From: an uncultured Oscillibacter sp.
Lineage (GTDB): Bacteria; Bacillota; Clostridia; Oscillospirales; Oscillospiraceae
Reading direction: 5' to 3'
Length of the DNA: 64,000 nucleotides
Assembly (NCBI GenBank): GCA_910577405.1
Contig: CAJTMG010000003.1
Coordinates: 90,936 to 154,935 of the forward strand
The number at the start of each line of letters is the position of its first letter. Position 1 is the stretch's first letter. The notes beneath the pieces were generated by a model. The model saw only the letters and a list, made by a program, of their open reading frames with translations, was not told the origin of the DNA and ran no database searches. Made by a program: the position numbers and the translations under genes. This document shows positions 51,275 through 60,503 of this stretch, one piece after another.

Positions 51275-52515
51275 AGAACGCCCCTTAGAATCTCCGCTGT
51301 CTCCTGCAAACGGGCATACAAAGCGTCGGGCAAATCCAGGGTTTCCAGCTCCAGTCCGTAGGGCGTGAAACGATTCCGCACGCCGAACCAGACGCCGCCC
51401 AAAGGCACAGAGCCACAGTGCCACGCGCCCCGCAGAGTCAGCAGCAGCTGCATTGCGCCGGAAGCCACAGCCGGGGCCACGTACGGCTTGAAGCCCAGGT
51501 CACGGATACGCAGATTGGCTTCCAGGGTCAGGCGGGTCAGCTCCTGTGAAAGCCCGTCGTCATAATCCCGGATAGAATTGGCAATCACCAGACCTTTCCC
51601 ATGGGGTCCGAAGCTGCGCCCCTCGGAGAGGTAAGACGCGAAACGGGCATCCTGCTTGGCGAAATAAGCGGCGCGGGCGGTCATCACACCCAGTCCGTAG
51701 CCCTGCACCTGTTCCGGCAGAAGTCCCTGATAATCCAGCACGCCGTCCGGCCCAACATTAGACGCCCGCCACGCCGCCTGACAGAGCTGATCCACAGGGT
51801 CGCTGAGGACCACAAACAAACCGCCAAACGAAGCCGAACGAGCCTGCAAAGCGAATCGCTCCACCAATGGCCGGTTGGCTTCCAGCTGGGCCATACGCAC
51901 GTCCTGGACTCCGCTTCCAACAGGCGGGATACTTTTGGCTGCGGCGAAAATAAATACATCGCAGTCAAACAAACAGGAGGAATCCACAGGAACCACATCC
52001 GGCAAAGAATCATACTCCCATGGCCAGGAGATTTGTCCCATTTCAGCGCACCAGCGGGCAACGGTTTTTTCGTCCAGATCGCAGATGCCGATAGTAGAAA
52101 TCACATCGCCGCCCAGAAGCTTCAAAGCTGTAAGCAAAGTACCGCCTACGTCCCCCACCGCCAGAAGATGCACCCGTTTCTTACCAGAAGCAGGCCGGAC
52201 AAACGAAAGCGCGTCCCGCCACCGGGGATAGGACAGATTCACGGCGGTCAGGCATCCGGACGAAAGAGAAAAACTGGTCTTAACAGGCGTTTCCGGGATT
52301 TCGGGGGAAATACGTCTGGGGTCCAGCCAGGAAACGCCGCCATCAACGCAAAGAGTACGGAAATCAGTGAGCAGCCGCGCCGCCGGTCCGCTGGATGGGT
52401 CCTGACGCGCCAGCACACAGGACGGCGGCACGTCATGGCCTTCCGGGAAGGGGAGAGATGGTATGAATGATACGGCTTCAAGACCATCAAGTGAATAAGA
52501 ATACAGATTTTGCAT
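51271..52515 (-). CDS. Lactate/malate dehydrogenase-superfamily protein
   Basis: A 414-residue protein. Roughly the first 115 residues (MQNLYSYSLDGLEAVSF onward) are unassigned. Then comes an NAD-binding fold, HLLAVGDVGGTLLTALKLLG with an acidic residue at the second strand end (GICDLDEK), LFVVLSDPVDQL in the place of the canonical NPVD segment, and SFGPHGKGLVIANS, where the histidine matches the catalytic His of LDH/MDH. The substrate-discriminating loop is not typical of either, so the substrate is uncertain. AAGGAG precedes the start region; ATG 52515 is preferred, though the preceding TTG is possible. Confidence 0.75.
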   Translation of the reverse strand: MQNLYSYSLDGLEAVSFIPSLPFPEGHDVPPSCVLARQDPSSGPAARLLTDFRTLCVDGGVSWLDPRRISPEIPETPVKTSFSLSSGCLTAVNLSYPRWRDALSFVRPASGKKRVHLLAVGDVGGTLLTALKLLGGDVISTIGICDLDEKTVARWCAEMGQISWPWEYDSLPDVVPVDSSCLFDCDVFIFAAAKSIPPVGSGVQDVRMAQLEANRPLVERFALQARSASFGGLFVVLSDPVDQLCQAAWRASNVGPDGVLDYQGLLPEQVQGYGLGVMTARAAYFAKQDARFASYLSEGRSFGPHGKGLVIANSIRDYDDGLSQELTRLTLEANLRIRDLGFKPYVAPAVASGAMQLLLTLRGAWHCGSVPLGGVWFGVRNRFTPYGLELETLDLPDALYARLQETAEILRGVL

Positions 52516-52892
52516 CAAATAACATATCTCCTTCAAAGCAAATCAAAACATAATGCCGCGATACGTCAGCCCTGGCCTTTTTTTGACAGCGCTCTGATAC
52601 CGCTGCCTTGGCGCGGGGCGCAGGCAATGAATAGTGGCATCAGAAAGTCCTTCAGACAAATCAGCGCACGATGCCCGCTCCGCACTCCAGCCCCTTGGAA
52701 CGCGCGAAGGAGCAGTGATGCGAGCCGCTTCGCTCCCGCATCTCCTCGAAGGCCTCCCTGCTCCTGAATGAATGCCTGCAAACGGGTTTCTGCTCATTGT
52801 TCCTGCTTTTCAATTTTCTTTCTTTTCAATTTTCTTTCTTTTCAATTTTCTTTCTTTTCAATTTTCTGCCTTTTCAGCTTTCCATTTTCTGT
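52516..52892. other. Intergenic region with possible dispersed repeat and low-complexity tract
   Basis: About 375 bases between the giant gene and the dehydrogenase-like gene. On the minus strand, 52566-52797 is GC-rich and open in more than one frame without family-like sequence, and it abruptly borders AT-rich DNA. It looks more like a non-coding dispersed element than a gene. A 16-bp tandem repeat occupies 52807-52870. Confidence 0.4.
52807..52870. repeat. 16-bp tandem repeat
   Basis: Four copies of TTTTCAATTTTCTTTC, starting at 52807, 52823, 52839 and 52855; the last one decays. It lies just after the 3' end of the giant gene. Confidence 0.9.
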
Positions 52893-55800
52893 TTACTTCA
52901 AAAGCTCTTTCATTCGCTCCAACTGCCGCAAATCGCTGTCCAGACACACCGACGCGGGCAAGCTGGATTCATAGCGCAGCGCCCTGCCCTTATCCGGAGA
53001 CAGCGGGAGAATTACGGCTTCACTCAATCTGGAAAGGGTCAGGTTCCGGGCGTAACGTTCCCGGTAAGAGCGTTCCACGGCCAGCAGAATATTCCGGCTG
53101 TTTTCCAGACAGATTCTTGAGAATTCAAAGACGGCCCGCCGCTCACATTCCCGGTAGAATTTAGGGAACGCGTAAGGCAGAATCAAGTTGACGGCAGGAA
53201 TCAGTCCAGGAACGGTCGCCGAAGCCCCGCCCACCGCGTCGCCGCCGATAAAGGGATACATGGTGGACTCCACAAACCAGGCTTTCAAATCCGGCACGAA
53301 ATACACGCTGTCGACTTCCCTGCCCTTAGCGGCCATCAAATCCCGGCCCCTTCCGGACAGGACTCCCACGATATAACGGTCAATATCCAGCCCCTCCTGC
53401 CGGAACAACGGGTCCAGGGCGTGAACGCGGCTTCCCGAATGCAGAAGGTCGTCCACCAGCATCACAGGCCGCCGGAAGGAATGCACGGTACGGATTTGAC
53501 TTTCCAGCGGCGCGTAACCGGGGAACGGCGCGATAGAAAACGAATGCAGATCCGGCGCGAAGACCTTGTCCGTATGAATCGTTTTTGTCACTGTATTGGG
53601 GACGGCGTTTCCCCGCAGGATTTTACCGAAAGGCACGCACATTTTAGGGCCCAGCACCCGGGGAGTCTGCACCGCTGCCGGGACGTCGTTGCTCTCTGTC
53701 AGCTTCCGGACAAGGCGGTGATAAATGACCTCCGCATTCAGGGACAGCACCAGATTTCCGGGATAAAGTCCGCAGATCGCGCGCTGAAACCGGAAATGCG
53801 CCTCCTGTATCGCGGCAAGCACCTGCCGTTCAGACGAGAAGGGTTCTTTCAGCGTCGTGGCAATGTTCTGCACCAGCACTGCCGGGGAGCGCATATCCAC
53901 CAGAAGCAAATCTTTGGAACTGTCCGTTTCTGCCTGTACAAAGCCCTGCCGCTGGAGGATATCCAGGGCTTCCGGGTCGCTGCCCCACCAGACGGCATAT
54001 CCGCAGTCGGACGAGGCGGCGTAGGACAGGGCTTCCGTCAAAAGAAGCTGCCGGACGTTGTAATTTCCCCCAGGCGCACGGACAGTATAAAGTCCCGTCA
54101 GAAGCTGGACCCGCCCTGCTGTATGGGTCCGGACATAATTCGCCAGTTCTTCACTGCCAAAGGTTTCATAAAGGTTCCCGGAATTGATGATGCGGGTTGT
54201 TAAAAAGCCCAGGATACGCGGACGCGGCCCGTCAATCCGAAGCAAAAACAGACTGTCTCTCGGGTCCGGCTTCGGGATTTCTCCCAGAGTCGCCGTCAAT
54301 TCCTCCCATAAGGCCCGGTCCGGACGCACCACCTGCATAAAGTCCAGATAGCTTGCCCGCACCAGCTGCTTATACTGGGGTTCCCGCAAATAGAGGCTGT
54401 TGCGGTAAATCAGGTCCTGCACCGTGGGGTCCACCAGATTGGAGATATCCCGGCCCAGGTCGATGTTCTCGCGAATCCGGGTAGAGCTGATATCCTCCAG
54501 ATGGGTAGGCAGTTGGAGCGAAATGACTTTGCCGGAAATACGGGAGAGATCGGCGTCGATTTCCCGGCCCTCCGCGTCGCTGACCCGGCGAAAAACGATA
54601 TGATTCAGCGAATGCACGGAGCCCTCCCGCGGCGGCACACGGTAAGAGGACGCGTTGGCTACCACATCGGACCCGACCGCAAGATACAGCTCCCGGCCGG
54701 CAAAGACCTGACGCAGGCGAATCAAATCCTCCGGCGTGGCAAGATTCACGGGGATATCATGGGGGAAGAGATACACGTCGAACTCGTCCGCCACCGACAT
54801 ACTGACAATCTGACGGCGAATCAAAGAGGGCTGGGTTTTCTTGGACCAGGAGAATTCGTCGATTGCCAGATAGACTTCCATGCCCAGATCCCGGATTGCC
54901 GTGACGATGCCCTTATGCGACAGAGAGAAGGGGTCGAAGGTGCCCGGGAAGAATGCCGCCTTGCCCCGTTCCTCGAAGACAAAGGGACCGCTTTCGATAC
55001 GATGCCGGACAGCGAAGCGGTAGATATGGGACAGCGCGGCGGCGGTATAGAAGAAGGTCAATTCCTGTTCCGGCTGTTCGTAAATCAGGAAAAGAATCTT
55101 TTTGGCCATCAGCGTAAAGAGGCTGGTCTGGTCCTCGTAGCTCAAAACCTGAGAGGCAAACAGTTCCTCGCCCAGAATCTGCAAAGCCTCCTGCCGCACC
55201 GGTTCCAGACAGGACGCCAGACCCTTCAGCAGCAGTCCGGCCATACGTTTCTGACGTGTCTTCCGCGCAAGCTCCGGCTCCTGGAAACGCCCGGCGTAAA
55301 CGGCATAGTGCTCCAGCGCCGCCCCGATTGCCGCCAGAGACGCCGCCGCAACGCTGGTACTGGAGGACGAGAGGAACAGATGCAGCTCATCCAGCATTTC
55401 GTCCAGCTCCCGGGGAGGAAGCCAGAGGATAAACTGACCCAGATACAGGGGGATATACTGTGAGATTTCCGCCTGACCGGTCTCCAGCGCCTCGGACAGT
55501 TCCACAGCCACCTCGTTCCGGCGGTCCGGGGAGAGCTGGGGTGCGATTTCCAGCAGGGCGGACCCGGCCATCCGGCGGACCACCACGTTTTCGCTGACTT
55601 TCAGAAGATTGGAAAAGTGCGTGGCAATATGGAGGGCATTCACGCCGTCCCTCTGCCCGGCCTGGTCCAGAAGGTATTCCACGCCTACGGCTTTCAGAAC
55701 CCAAGGCGTGGCGGTTTTCAGGTTGTCCAGGAACACGCCGCTTGCTGCCTGACGGTCCGAGAGCCGGGAAGCGTAGGCGGACACATCCAGGCCCAGACTG

Positions 55801-57686
55801 GCGCCCAGTTGTGCCTGTAGGAAGAGCAAAGGCGTACTGGAAGCGCAGTCGGCGGCGGCAACGGCCTTGGTGATCTGCCGGACCTCCGGGCTGTTCTCCG
55901 GCAGGGCGGGAAGCAGACGCCGCATCAGACGCATTGCCGCCGCCTGCTGGGAAGCCTCGCCCCGGGCCAGCCACCAGGACGCGAACGCCGCCAGCCGTCC
56001 CCGGTCCTGCTCCCCGATCCGCTCCATGGGCACATAGAGGGCGGTGTCCAGCAGGGCAAAGGCGCTGTCCGGCTCCACGGTTTTCGGGGCCTGATAATGG
56101 CGGAAGAGAATCTCGGCAAACCGTGGCATATCCGCGTCGGAGCAGTTTGCAAGCAGGGAATCGGCGACGTGTTTGGCCTGATAGCGGATCATACTGGTCT
56201 GCCGTGGAGTCAGGCGATGGTCCGGGTGCATGAGCTTTTCCAGATACTCCGCCCAGAGTTCAAAGGGCCGGTCCTCCTGGTGACTGGGGGCCGCGTTTTT
56301 GGGCAGTTCTTTTTTATAGCCGGACAGGAATTTCGCAAGAATCTTCCCCATCAGAACCGCCGCCTGCCGTCTGACATTGCCGTCCGCAAGCAGAAGCAGT
56401 TCGTACAGGAATTCAAGGGTCTGTTCCTTCTGCTCCACAGTCCAATAAGTAAAATACTCGCTGAAAATAGACACATAGGCGCGGATACGGGCAGGGTCCT
56501 TCTCGCCCCGGGCCGATTCCAGGGTCGCCACAAACAGCCGCTCCCGGCCCAGGCGGTGCATCAGGCGGATATTATGGTCAACCGCGGTACGCCGGAGGCC
56601 CAGCACCACGTCATCCTCGTTCATCAGGGCGATGGGCTTCCGGGGCCTGGGAGGACCGCCGGGGGTGGTCAGGGTGGTGTCTACGCCGAAGTTCACCAGA
56701 TATTCCTCGAAGTCCCGGAGCTTGGAATAGACATACTGATAGCGTCGGCGTTTGTTGTCGTCCACGTTGTCCAGCTTGTCCAAAATCACCTGAAAGGCGT
56801 CTTTAAGGGAGAAAATCCGGGCAAACTCCTGTCCGTTGGCGTCCCGCTCCTGCTTTACACGGAAGTCCGCGTACACCAGAGCCAGGGATTCGGACGACAG
56901 GTTTTCAATCTCCAGATCCCAGACGGAGTGGTTAGCGGCGATCCGGCCAAGATTGGTCAGTCCCCGCCAGGCAAACCATTGGTCCGTATAGTAATAATGG
57001 AGATAGGGCACGCGTTCGCCGGGTTTACAGCCGAATTTGCCGATATCGTGTCCCGCCGCCGCGCCGGAAATCAGGGCCAGATCAATCAGCCCGCCGTTCC
57101 GCTTGAAGGCCCGGGCCGCCATCATGGACACGTGGTGTACGCCCGCGATATGTTCCATGGTACGGAATGGGGTGACCTCCCGGCCAAGGCGGAGCAGCTC
57201 ATAGATGTACTCTTCCCGGAACCGCCGCAGGAATTGGCGGTACTCCTCAGCCACGGCGCTGCCCTTGAGCTCGTCGGGGGTGCAGAAGGCGAAATCCAGC
57301 CAGAAGTCAAAGGGCAGCTCCTCCCGTTCCGCGTCGAAGAGGGTCCGGAGGAATTGCAGAAAGCACAGCGCCGCGTCCCGCTGAACAGGGCTGTGGTCCG
57401 GGTCCTCCTGGGTGAACAGCAGCGAGACCGCCGTCCGGTAGGCATACAGACCCCAGCCCTCCTTTGGCGGCAGGGCCATCCGTCCCAGAAGAGGCGAGAA
57501 GACCTCCAACGCCTCCACGCACGCGATCCGCCGGGTGATGGGCAGCAGCGGCCCCAACTGAATCCGCCAGTCCACGCCGCTGAACAGCCGGGTGATATCC
57601 GCCTGGGGACAGCTCAGCTTCTGTAAAAACGTCTCTTCCTGAAATGCTTCCGTCATTCTGGCATACAGGCCGTCGTAGTGTTCCAT
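52893..57686 (-). CDS. Giant multi-domain protein: HD, helical repeats, NadD-like nucleotidyltransferase, GNAT-like, PRTase-like
   Basis: A single 1597-residue open frame, with GGAGG before ATG 57686. Residues about 165-330 hold an HD phosphohydrolase module (HH at 184-185, H213-D214 in AGHDIGKFG, D274). Residues 360-900 are all-helical with HEAT-like character. Residues 908-1100 form a nucleotidyltransferase of the NadD/CoaD type: FFPGTFDPFSLSHKG (914-926), AVGSDVVAN and the closing EDISSTRIREN (1065-1074). Residues about 1105-1265 resemble a GNAT acetyltransferase (LLTEALSYAASSDCGYAVW, then a QRQGFV end). Residues about 1300-1480 contain a phosphoribosyltransferase-type PRPP loop, VMLVDDLLHSGSR (1408-1420). 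No signal or membrane segment. The combination suggests pyridine- or other nucleotide salvage or turnover; the reaction is not known. Confidence 0.85.
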   Translation of the reverse strand: MEHYDGLYARMTEAFQEETFLQKLSCPQADITRLFSGVDWRIQLGPLLPITRRIACVEALEVFSPLLGRMALPPKEGWGLYAYRTAVSLLFTQEDPDHSPVQRDAALCFLQFLRTLFDAEREELPFDFWLDFAFCTPDELKGSAVAEEYRQFLRRFREEYIYELLRLGREVTPFRTMEHIAGVHHVSMMAARAFKRNGGLIDLALISGAAAGHDIGKFGCKPGERVPYLHYYYTDQWFAWRGLTNLGRIAANHSVWDLEIENLSSESLALVYADFRVKQERDANGQEFARIFSLKDAFQVILDKLDNVDDNKRRRYQYVYSKLRDFEEYLVNFGVDTTLTTPGGPPRPRKPIALMNEDDVVLGLRRTAVDHNIRLMHRLGRERLFVATLESARGEKDPARIRAYVSIFSEYFTYWTVEQKEQTLEFLYELLLLADGNVRRQAAVLMGKILAKFLSGYKKELPKNAAPSHQEDRPFELWAEYLEKLMHPDHRLTPRQTSMIRYQAKHVADSLLANCSDADMPRFAEILFRHYQAPKTVEPDSAFALLDTALYVPMERIGEQDRGRLAAFASWWLARGEASQQAAAMRLMRRLLPALPENSPEVRQITKAVAAADCASSTPLLFLQAQLGASLGLDVSAYASRLSDRQAASGVFLDNLKTATPWVLKAVGVEYLLDQAGQRDGVNALHIATHFSNLLKVSENVVVRRMAGSALLEIAPQLSPDRRNEVAVELSEALETGQAEISQYIPLYLGQFILWLPPRELDEMLDELHLFLSSSSTSVAAASLAAIGAALEHYAVYAGRFQEPELARKTRQKRMAGLLLKGLASCLEPVRQEALQILGEELFASQVLSYEDQTSLFTLMAKKILFLIYEQPEQELTFFYTAAALSHIYRFAVRHRIESGPFVFEERGKAAFFPGTFDPFSLSHKGIVTAIRDLGMEVYLAIDEFSWSKKTQPSLIRRQIVSMSVADEFDVYLFPHDIPVNLATPEDLIRLRQVFAGRELYLAVGSDVVANASSYRVPPREGSVHSLNHIVFRRVSDAEGREIDADLSRISGKVISLQLPTHLEDISSTRIRENIDLGRDISNLVDPTVQDLIYRNSLYLREPQYKQLVRASYLDFMQVVRPDRALWEELTATLGEIPKPDPRDSLFLLRIDGPRPRILGFLTTRIINSGNLYETFGSEELANYVRTHTAGRVQLLTGLYTVRAPGGNYNVRQLLLTEALSYAASSDCGYAVWWGSDPEALDILQRQGFVQAETDSSKDLLLVDMRSPAVLVQNIATTLKEPFSSERQVLAAIQEAHFRFQRAICGLYPGNLVLSLNAEVIYHRLVRKLTESNDVPAAVQTPRVLGPKMCVPFGKILRGNAVPNTVTKTIHTDKVFAPDLHSFSIAPFPGYAPLESQIRTVHSFRRPVMLVDDLLHSGSRVHALDPLFRQEGLDIDRYIVGVLSGRGRDLMAAKGREVDSVYFVPDLKAWFVESTMYPFIGGDAVGGASATVPGLIPAVNLILPYAFPKFYRECERRAVFEFSRICLENSRNILLAVERSYRERYARNLTLSRLSEAVILPLSPDKGRALRYESSLPASVCLDSDLRQLERMKELLK

Positions 57687-57799
57687 AATTCCTCCGTTCC
57701 GCCCGCAGGCTGGTGGCTTTCTTTCAGTATACCCTACCTGAACGCCGGAAGGAAGGGGATTTTCTAAAATTCCTTACGCAAGTTTTCAAATCGCAGGCC

Positions 57800-57846
57800 C
57801 AAAAGCAAGAAACGCAGGCTCCGGCTTCCCCTGCCAGCGCCCGCGT
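57800..57846 (-). terminator. Terminator of the second BlaI/M56 operon
   Basis: On the minus strand a 14-position stem (57833-57846 with 57812-57825; one mismatch, two G-U) is followed by TTTCTTGCTTTT. Confidence 0.6.
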
Positions 57847-57854
57847 ATCCTGCC

Positions 57855-59888
57855 CTATTCCCCTTCTGTTACCGAAAGCCAGCCCTTGACATTCCCCAGC
57901 GGGCCGTCCGTTGCCTGAACGTACAGTTTGTAGACCCCGGGGCTCGCCGGAGCTTCCACTGTGAATTCCAGCGTGCAGCGTAAAGATTCATCCCCCTGCC
58001 GCAGGTTGTGTACGGACCAGTAAACGGGCTGTTTCTGCTGGTTTTTGGCGAAATAGACCTTCATTCCATTCCCGGCCCCCGCGTTGAGGTCACACCAGAT
58101 TTCGTCCCCGTAAGACAGCGTATATTCTCCTAAGCAGACCCTTTCTCCCGCTTTTACGCTCTTCAGATCCACCGGGATGTACTCCCCATCGTCCCCGTCT
58201 TCCATATCGCCGAACAGCTCCGCAAGCTCCGCCTCCGTCATATAGGCCGCGCCGGTGATTTTATCGTCCGCGTTCCGGAGAATTTTGACATTCACCGTTC
58301 CCATAGGGTTCATATCCAGCGTGTAAAAGGATTTATTCGCCCGCATATCCAGAAACACGTTCACAAGCTGGCCTTTGTAGTAATAATTCTTGCCGTCCAC
58401 TGTCACGCCTGCCGTTTTGTATTCCGCCGCCCGCGCTTCCGCCCATTCCTTATTCTTTTTCGCTTCCAGCTCGTCGAAAACGTCTTCCCGGTCCAGGGCG
58501 TTGAACAGCATGGATTGAAATGCCCAGTTTCCATCCTTCATCGCTCTGTCCAGCCATTGCTCCAGCGTGTCTTCATTCATGCGCCTAGCCAGGGTGGAAA
58601 AGTACGTGATATTTCCATCCTTGTAGGCGGTCTCCGCCAGACGCTGGATGCAGGGGCCGTCTTCCAACAGACTCACCGCCGTGCCCCAGAACGAAATCCT
58701 GTTATCCTTATAAATCCGGTCCAGCCATGCCGACTGCTCCTTCTCGCTCAATCGGGAAAAAGTGATCTGAAACAATGGCAGACTTCCAGCTTGATAGTAC
58801 TGTTCCGCCTGTTCTGACGCGCTGTTGGTCTTTTTCGCGTTGACAAGCACCACGCCGCTGTTCCCCGTTTTCTTTCCCGGAGTTTGGGTATGGATGGGAT
58901 ACGCTCCCGCAGCCGCCGCACCTGCCATCAGTGCCGCCGCCAGCGCGAATGACAGGACTGCCGTCAGTTTTGTGCCCTTCTTGTAGTTCATGATTGCCTC
59001 CAGTCTTTCCTTTAATTGCTCCCCGCTCTCGTGCAGGGCCATTGCCGCCGGTCCGCTCTGATAACGCCCCTCTGCCTCCGCCGCCCGAAGAAGCATATCG
59101 CCGTAAGCGCGCCGTTCTGTTGGGTCCAGATTCCGGATCACCCGCTCGTCACAGGCCAGTTCGCAGGCGCGGCTGATTTCGCGGGCCATCCGCCAGACCA
59201 GAGGATTGAACCAGTGCAGGCAGACCGCGAACTGCACCAGCCATTTGAAGAACAGGTCCCGCTGTTTGTAATGGCTCAGCTCATGCCAGACCGTGTAGCC
59301 AAAATCGGAGGCAGACAGGTCCTTTGAGGGCAGCACGATGCAGGGCCGGAAAACCCCCAGCAGCAGAGGCGACGCGGTCAGGCCGTTGGTGCAGAGCTCT
59401 ACAGGCCGTCTGACTCCCGCCTGTTCTCCGATTTGCGCCAGGATATCCAGCAGCTCCACATCGGAGACCTCTTCCCAGCCCGCCTGGATATAATGGACAA
59501 AGCTCTGATAAACGGTGACCTTCCGGATGAGCAGGAACGCCGCGCCGCCCAGCCAAACCAGACAGAGGCCGTCCCACAAATCCACGGGGGATTCCGGAAG
59601 CTCCGCCGCCGCCCCTGTCCACGCCGCCCCGCCTGACGGTTCCCGCGTTTCTGTCCAAGCCTCCGCCTGGGGTTCCGGGACCGGTTCCGCCCATTGGAAC
59701 AGCATTCCTGTCAGGCTGACCGCCGGCGTGAGAGGAAGCAGCAGCCGGGCAAGCACAATCAGCCATAGACCGTACTGCCCCCGTTTGCTGACGTGCTTCT
59801 TCCATAAGGGGCCTGTCAGCCACAGCAGGGCCATCAGCAGCGTGCCGGAAACCGACAGGGACAGCGCCGTTTTCAACACCTCCCTCAT
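57855..59888 (-). CDS. BlaR1-like M56 metalloprotease
   Basis: A 677-residue membrane protease of family M56. It has membrane segments near 8-28, 40-60 and 105-123, the zinc motif HELSH at 202-206, the third ligand region CELACDE at 242-248 and a further segment at 320-340 (ALAAALMAGAAAAGAY). The roughly 335 external residues have no beta-lactam-binding serine domain. They include helical repeats (LSEKEQSAWLDRIYKDN, EDTLEQWLDRAMKDGNW) and a beta-rich C-terminus. Its start overlaps the stop of the BlaI gene by four bases (ATGA). On activation it should cut that repressor. The signal is unknown. Confidence 0.92.
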   Translation of the reverse strand: MREVLKTALSLSVSGTLLMALLWLTGPLWKKHVSKRGQYGLWLIVLARLLLPLTPAVSLTGMLFQWAEPVPEPQAEAWTETREPSGGAAWTGAAAELPESPVDLWDGLCLVWLGGAAFLLIRKVTVYQSFVHYIQAGWEEVSDVELLDILAQIGEQAGVRRPVELCTNGLTASPLLLGVFRPCIVLPSKDLSASDFGYTVWHELSHYKQRDLFFKWLVQFAVCLHWFNPLVWRMAREISRACELACDERVIRNLDPTERRAYGDMLLRAAEAEGRYQSGPAAMALHESGEQLKERLEAIMNYKKGTKLTAVLSFALAAALMAGAAAAGAYPIHTQTPGKKTGNSGVVLVNAKKTNSASEQAEQYYQAGSLPLFQITFSRLSEKEQSAWLDRIYKDNRISFWGTAVSLLEDGPCIQRLAETAYKDGNITYFSTLARRMNEDTLEQWLDRAMKDGNWAFQSMLFNALDREDVFDELEAKKNKEWAEARAAEYKTAGVTVDGKNYYYKGQLVNVFLDMRANKSFYTLDMNPMGTVNVKILRNADDKITGAAYMTEAELAELFGDMEDGDDGEYIPVDLKSVKAGERVCLGEYTLSYGDEIWCDLNAGAGNGMKVYFAKNQQKQPVYWSVHNLRQGDESLRCTLEFTVEAPASPGVYKLYVQATDGPLGNVKGWLSVTEGE

Positions 59889-60265
59889 GTCTCCCCGTTC
59901 CTTTCCCAGTACCGCCGCAGCTCCGCGCAGTCCTCCGCCGTCAGCATTTTCCGTTCGATCAGCGTCGCTGCCAAGCCCCAGGCCTCCCCTTCGTAGAGCT
60001 TGTTCACCAGCGTCAATGTCTGGGCCGCCTGGTAATCCGAAGCCGTCGCCAGGGCCTCGTATTCGTTCCGGCGGCCGATCTTGCTGGTTTTCAGCAGGCC
60101 CTTTTCCACCAGCCGGGACAGCAGCGTGATTACAGTGTTCTTTTGCCAGCCCTTCCCTGACGCCGCCAAACTCTCCATGATTTCCGCATACAGTGCCTTT
60201 CCCCCCTTTGACCAGATAATTTTCATCAGCTCCAGCTCCGAATCCGATACCTGCGGGATGTTCAT
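59885..60265 (-). CDS. BlaI/MecI/CopY-family repressor
   Basis: A 126-residue winged-helix repressor with VSDSELELMKIIWSKGG, the recognition helix WQKNTVITLLSRLVEKG and a C-terminal dimerisation region. AGGAGG lies nine bases before ATG 60265. It is the regulator half of a two-gene operon with the M56 protease. TGTAGGC is repeated directly at 60292-60298 and 60318-60324 around the promoter, the likely operator. It differs from the repressor at 30493, so the two systems probably respond to different genes. Confidence 0.93.
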   Translation of the reverse strand: MNIPQVSDSELELMKIIWSKGGKALYAEIMESLAASGKGWQKNTVITLLSRLVEKGLLKTSKIGRRNEYEALATASDYQAAQTLTLVNKLYEGEAWGLAATLIERKMLTAEDCAELRRYWERNGET

Positions 60266-60291
60266 ATAACGCGCCTCCTATGATAACAGAT

Positions 60292-60334
60292 TGTAGGCTA
60301 AATATAGGATAACACCATGTAGGCCATCTGTCAA
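60292..60334 (-). promoter_or_regulatory. Promoter and operator of the second BlaI/M56 operon
   Basis: On the minus strand TTGACA (60329-60334), 17-base spacer, TATCCT (60306-60311). Two GCCTACA half-sites (minus strand) lie 26 bases apart, one in the spacer and one downstream of the -10 box. Confidence 0.65.
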
Positions 60335-60432
60335 GTCTCCTGAACGAAAAACTTCCTTCTCTTTTTCCCTCCAGCGCAGAAAAGAGACGCTCTCCTGAAA
60401 AAAAGGGGGCTGGTCCGGAACGGAAACATTTC

Positions 60433-60462
60433 TTGACGGCAAGGAAAGGGATAGGGTATGCT
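60433..60462 (+). promoter_or_regulatory. Promoter of the TetR gene
   Basis: TTGACG, 18-base spacer, TATGCT. Confidence 0.55.
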
Positions 60463-60503
60463 TAAAGCGGCCAAAACAAGCGACACGAGAGGAGGCAGGC
60501 GCC

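Noticed and set aside
52543..52797. Minus-strand frames of 71 and 84 codons in the GC-rich intergenic block
   Set aside because: Two overlapping frames, no good ribosome site, no protein family; treated as a possible dispersed element instead.
52768..53164. Phe/Ser/Leu-rich plus-strand frames over the 16-bp repeat
   Set aside because: They are translations of the tandem repeat and run antisense into the giant gene.
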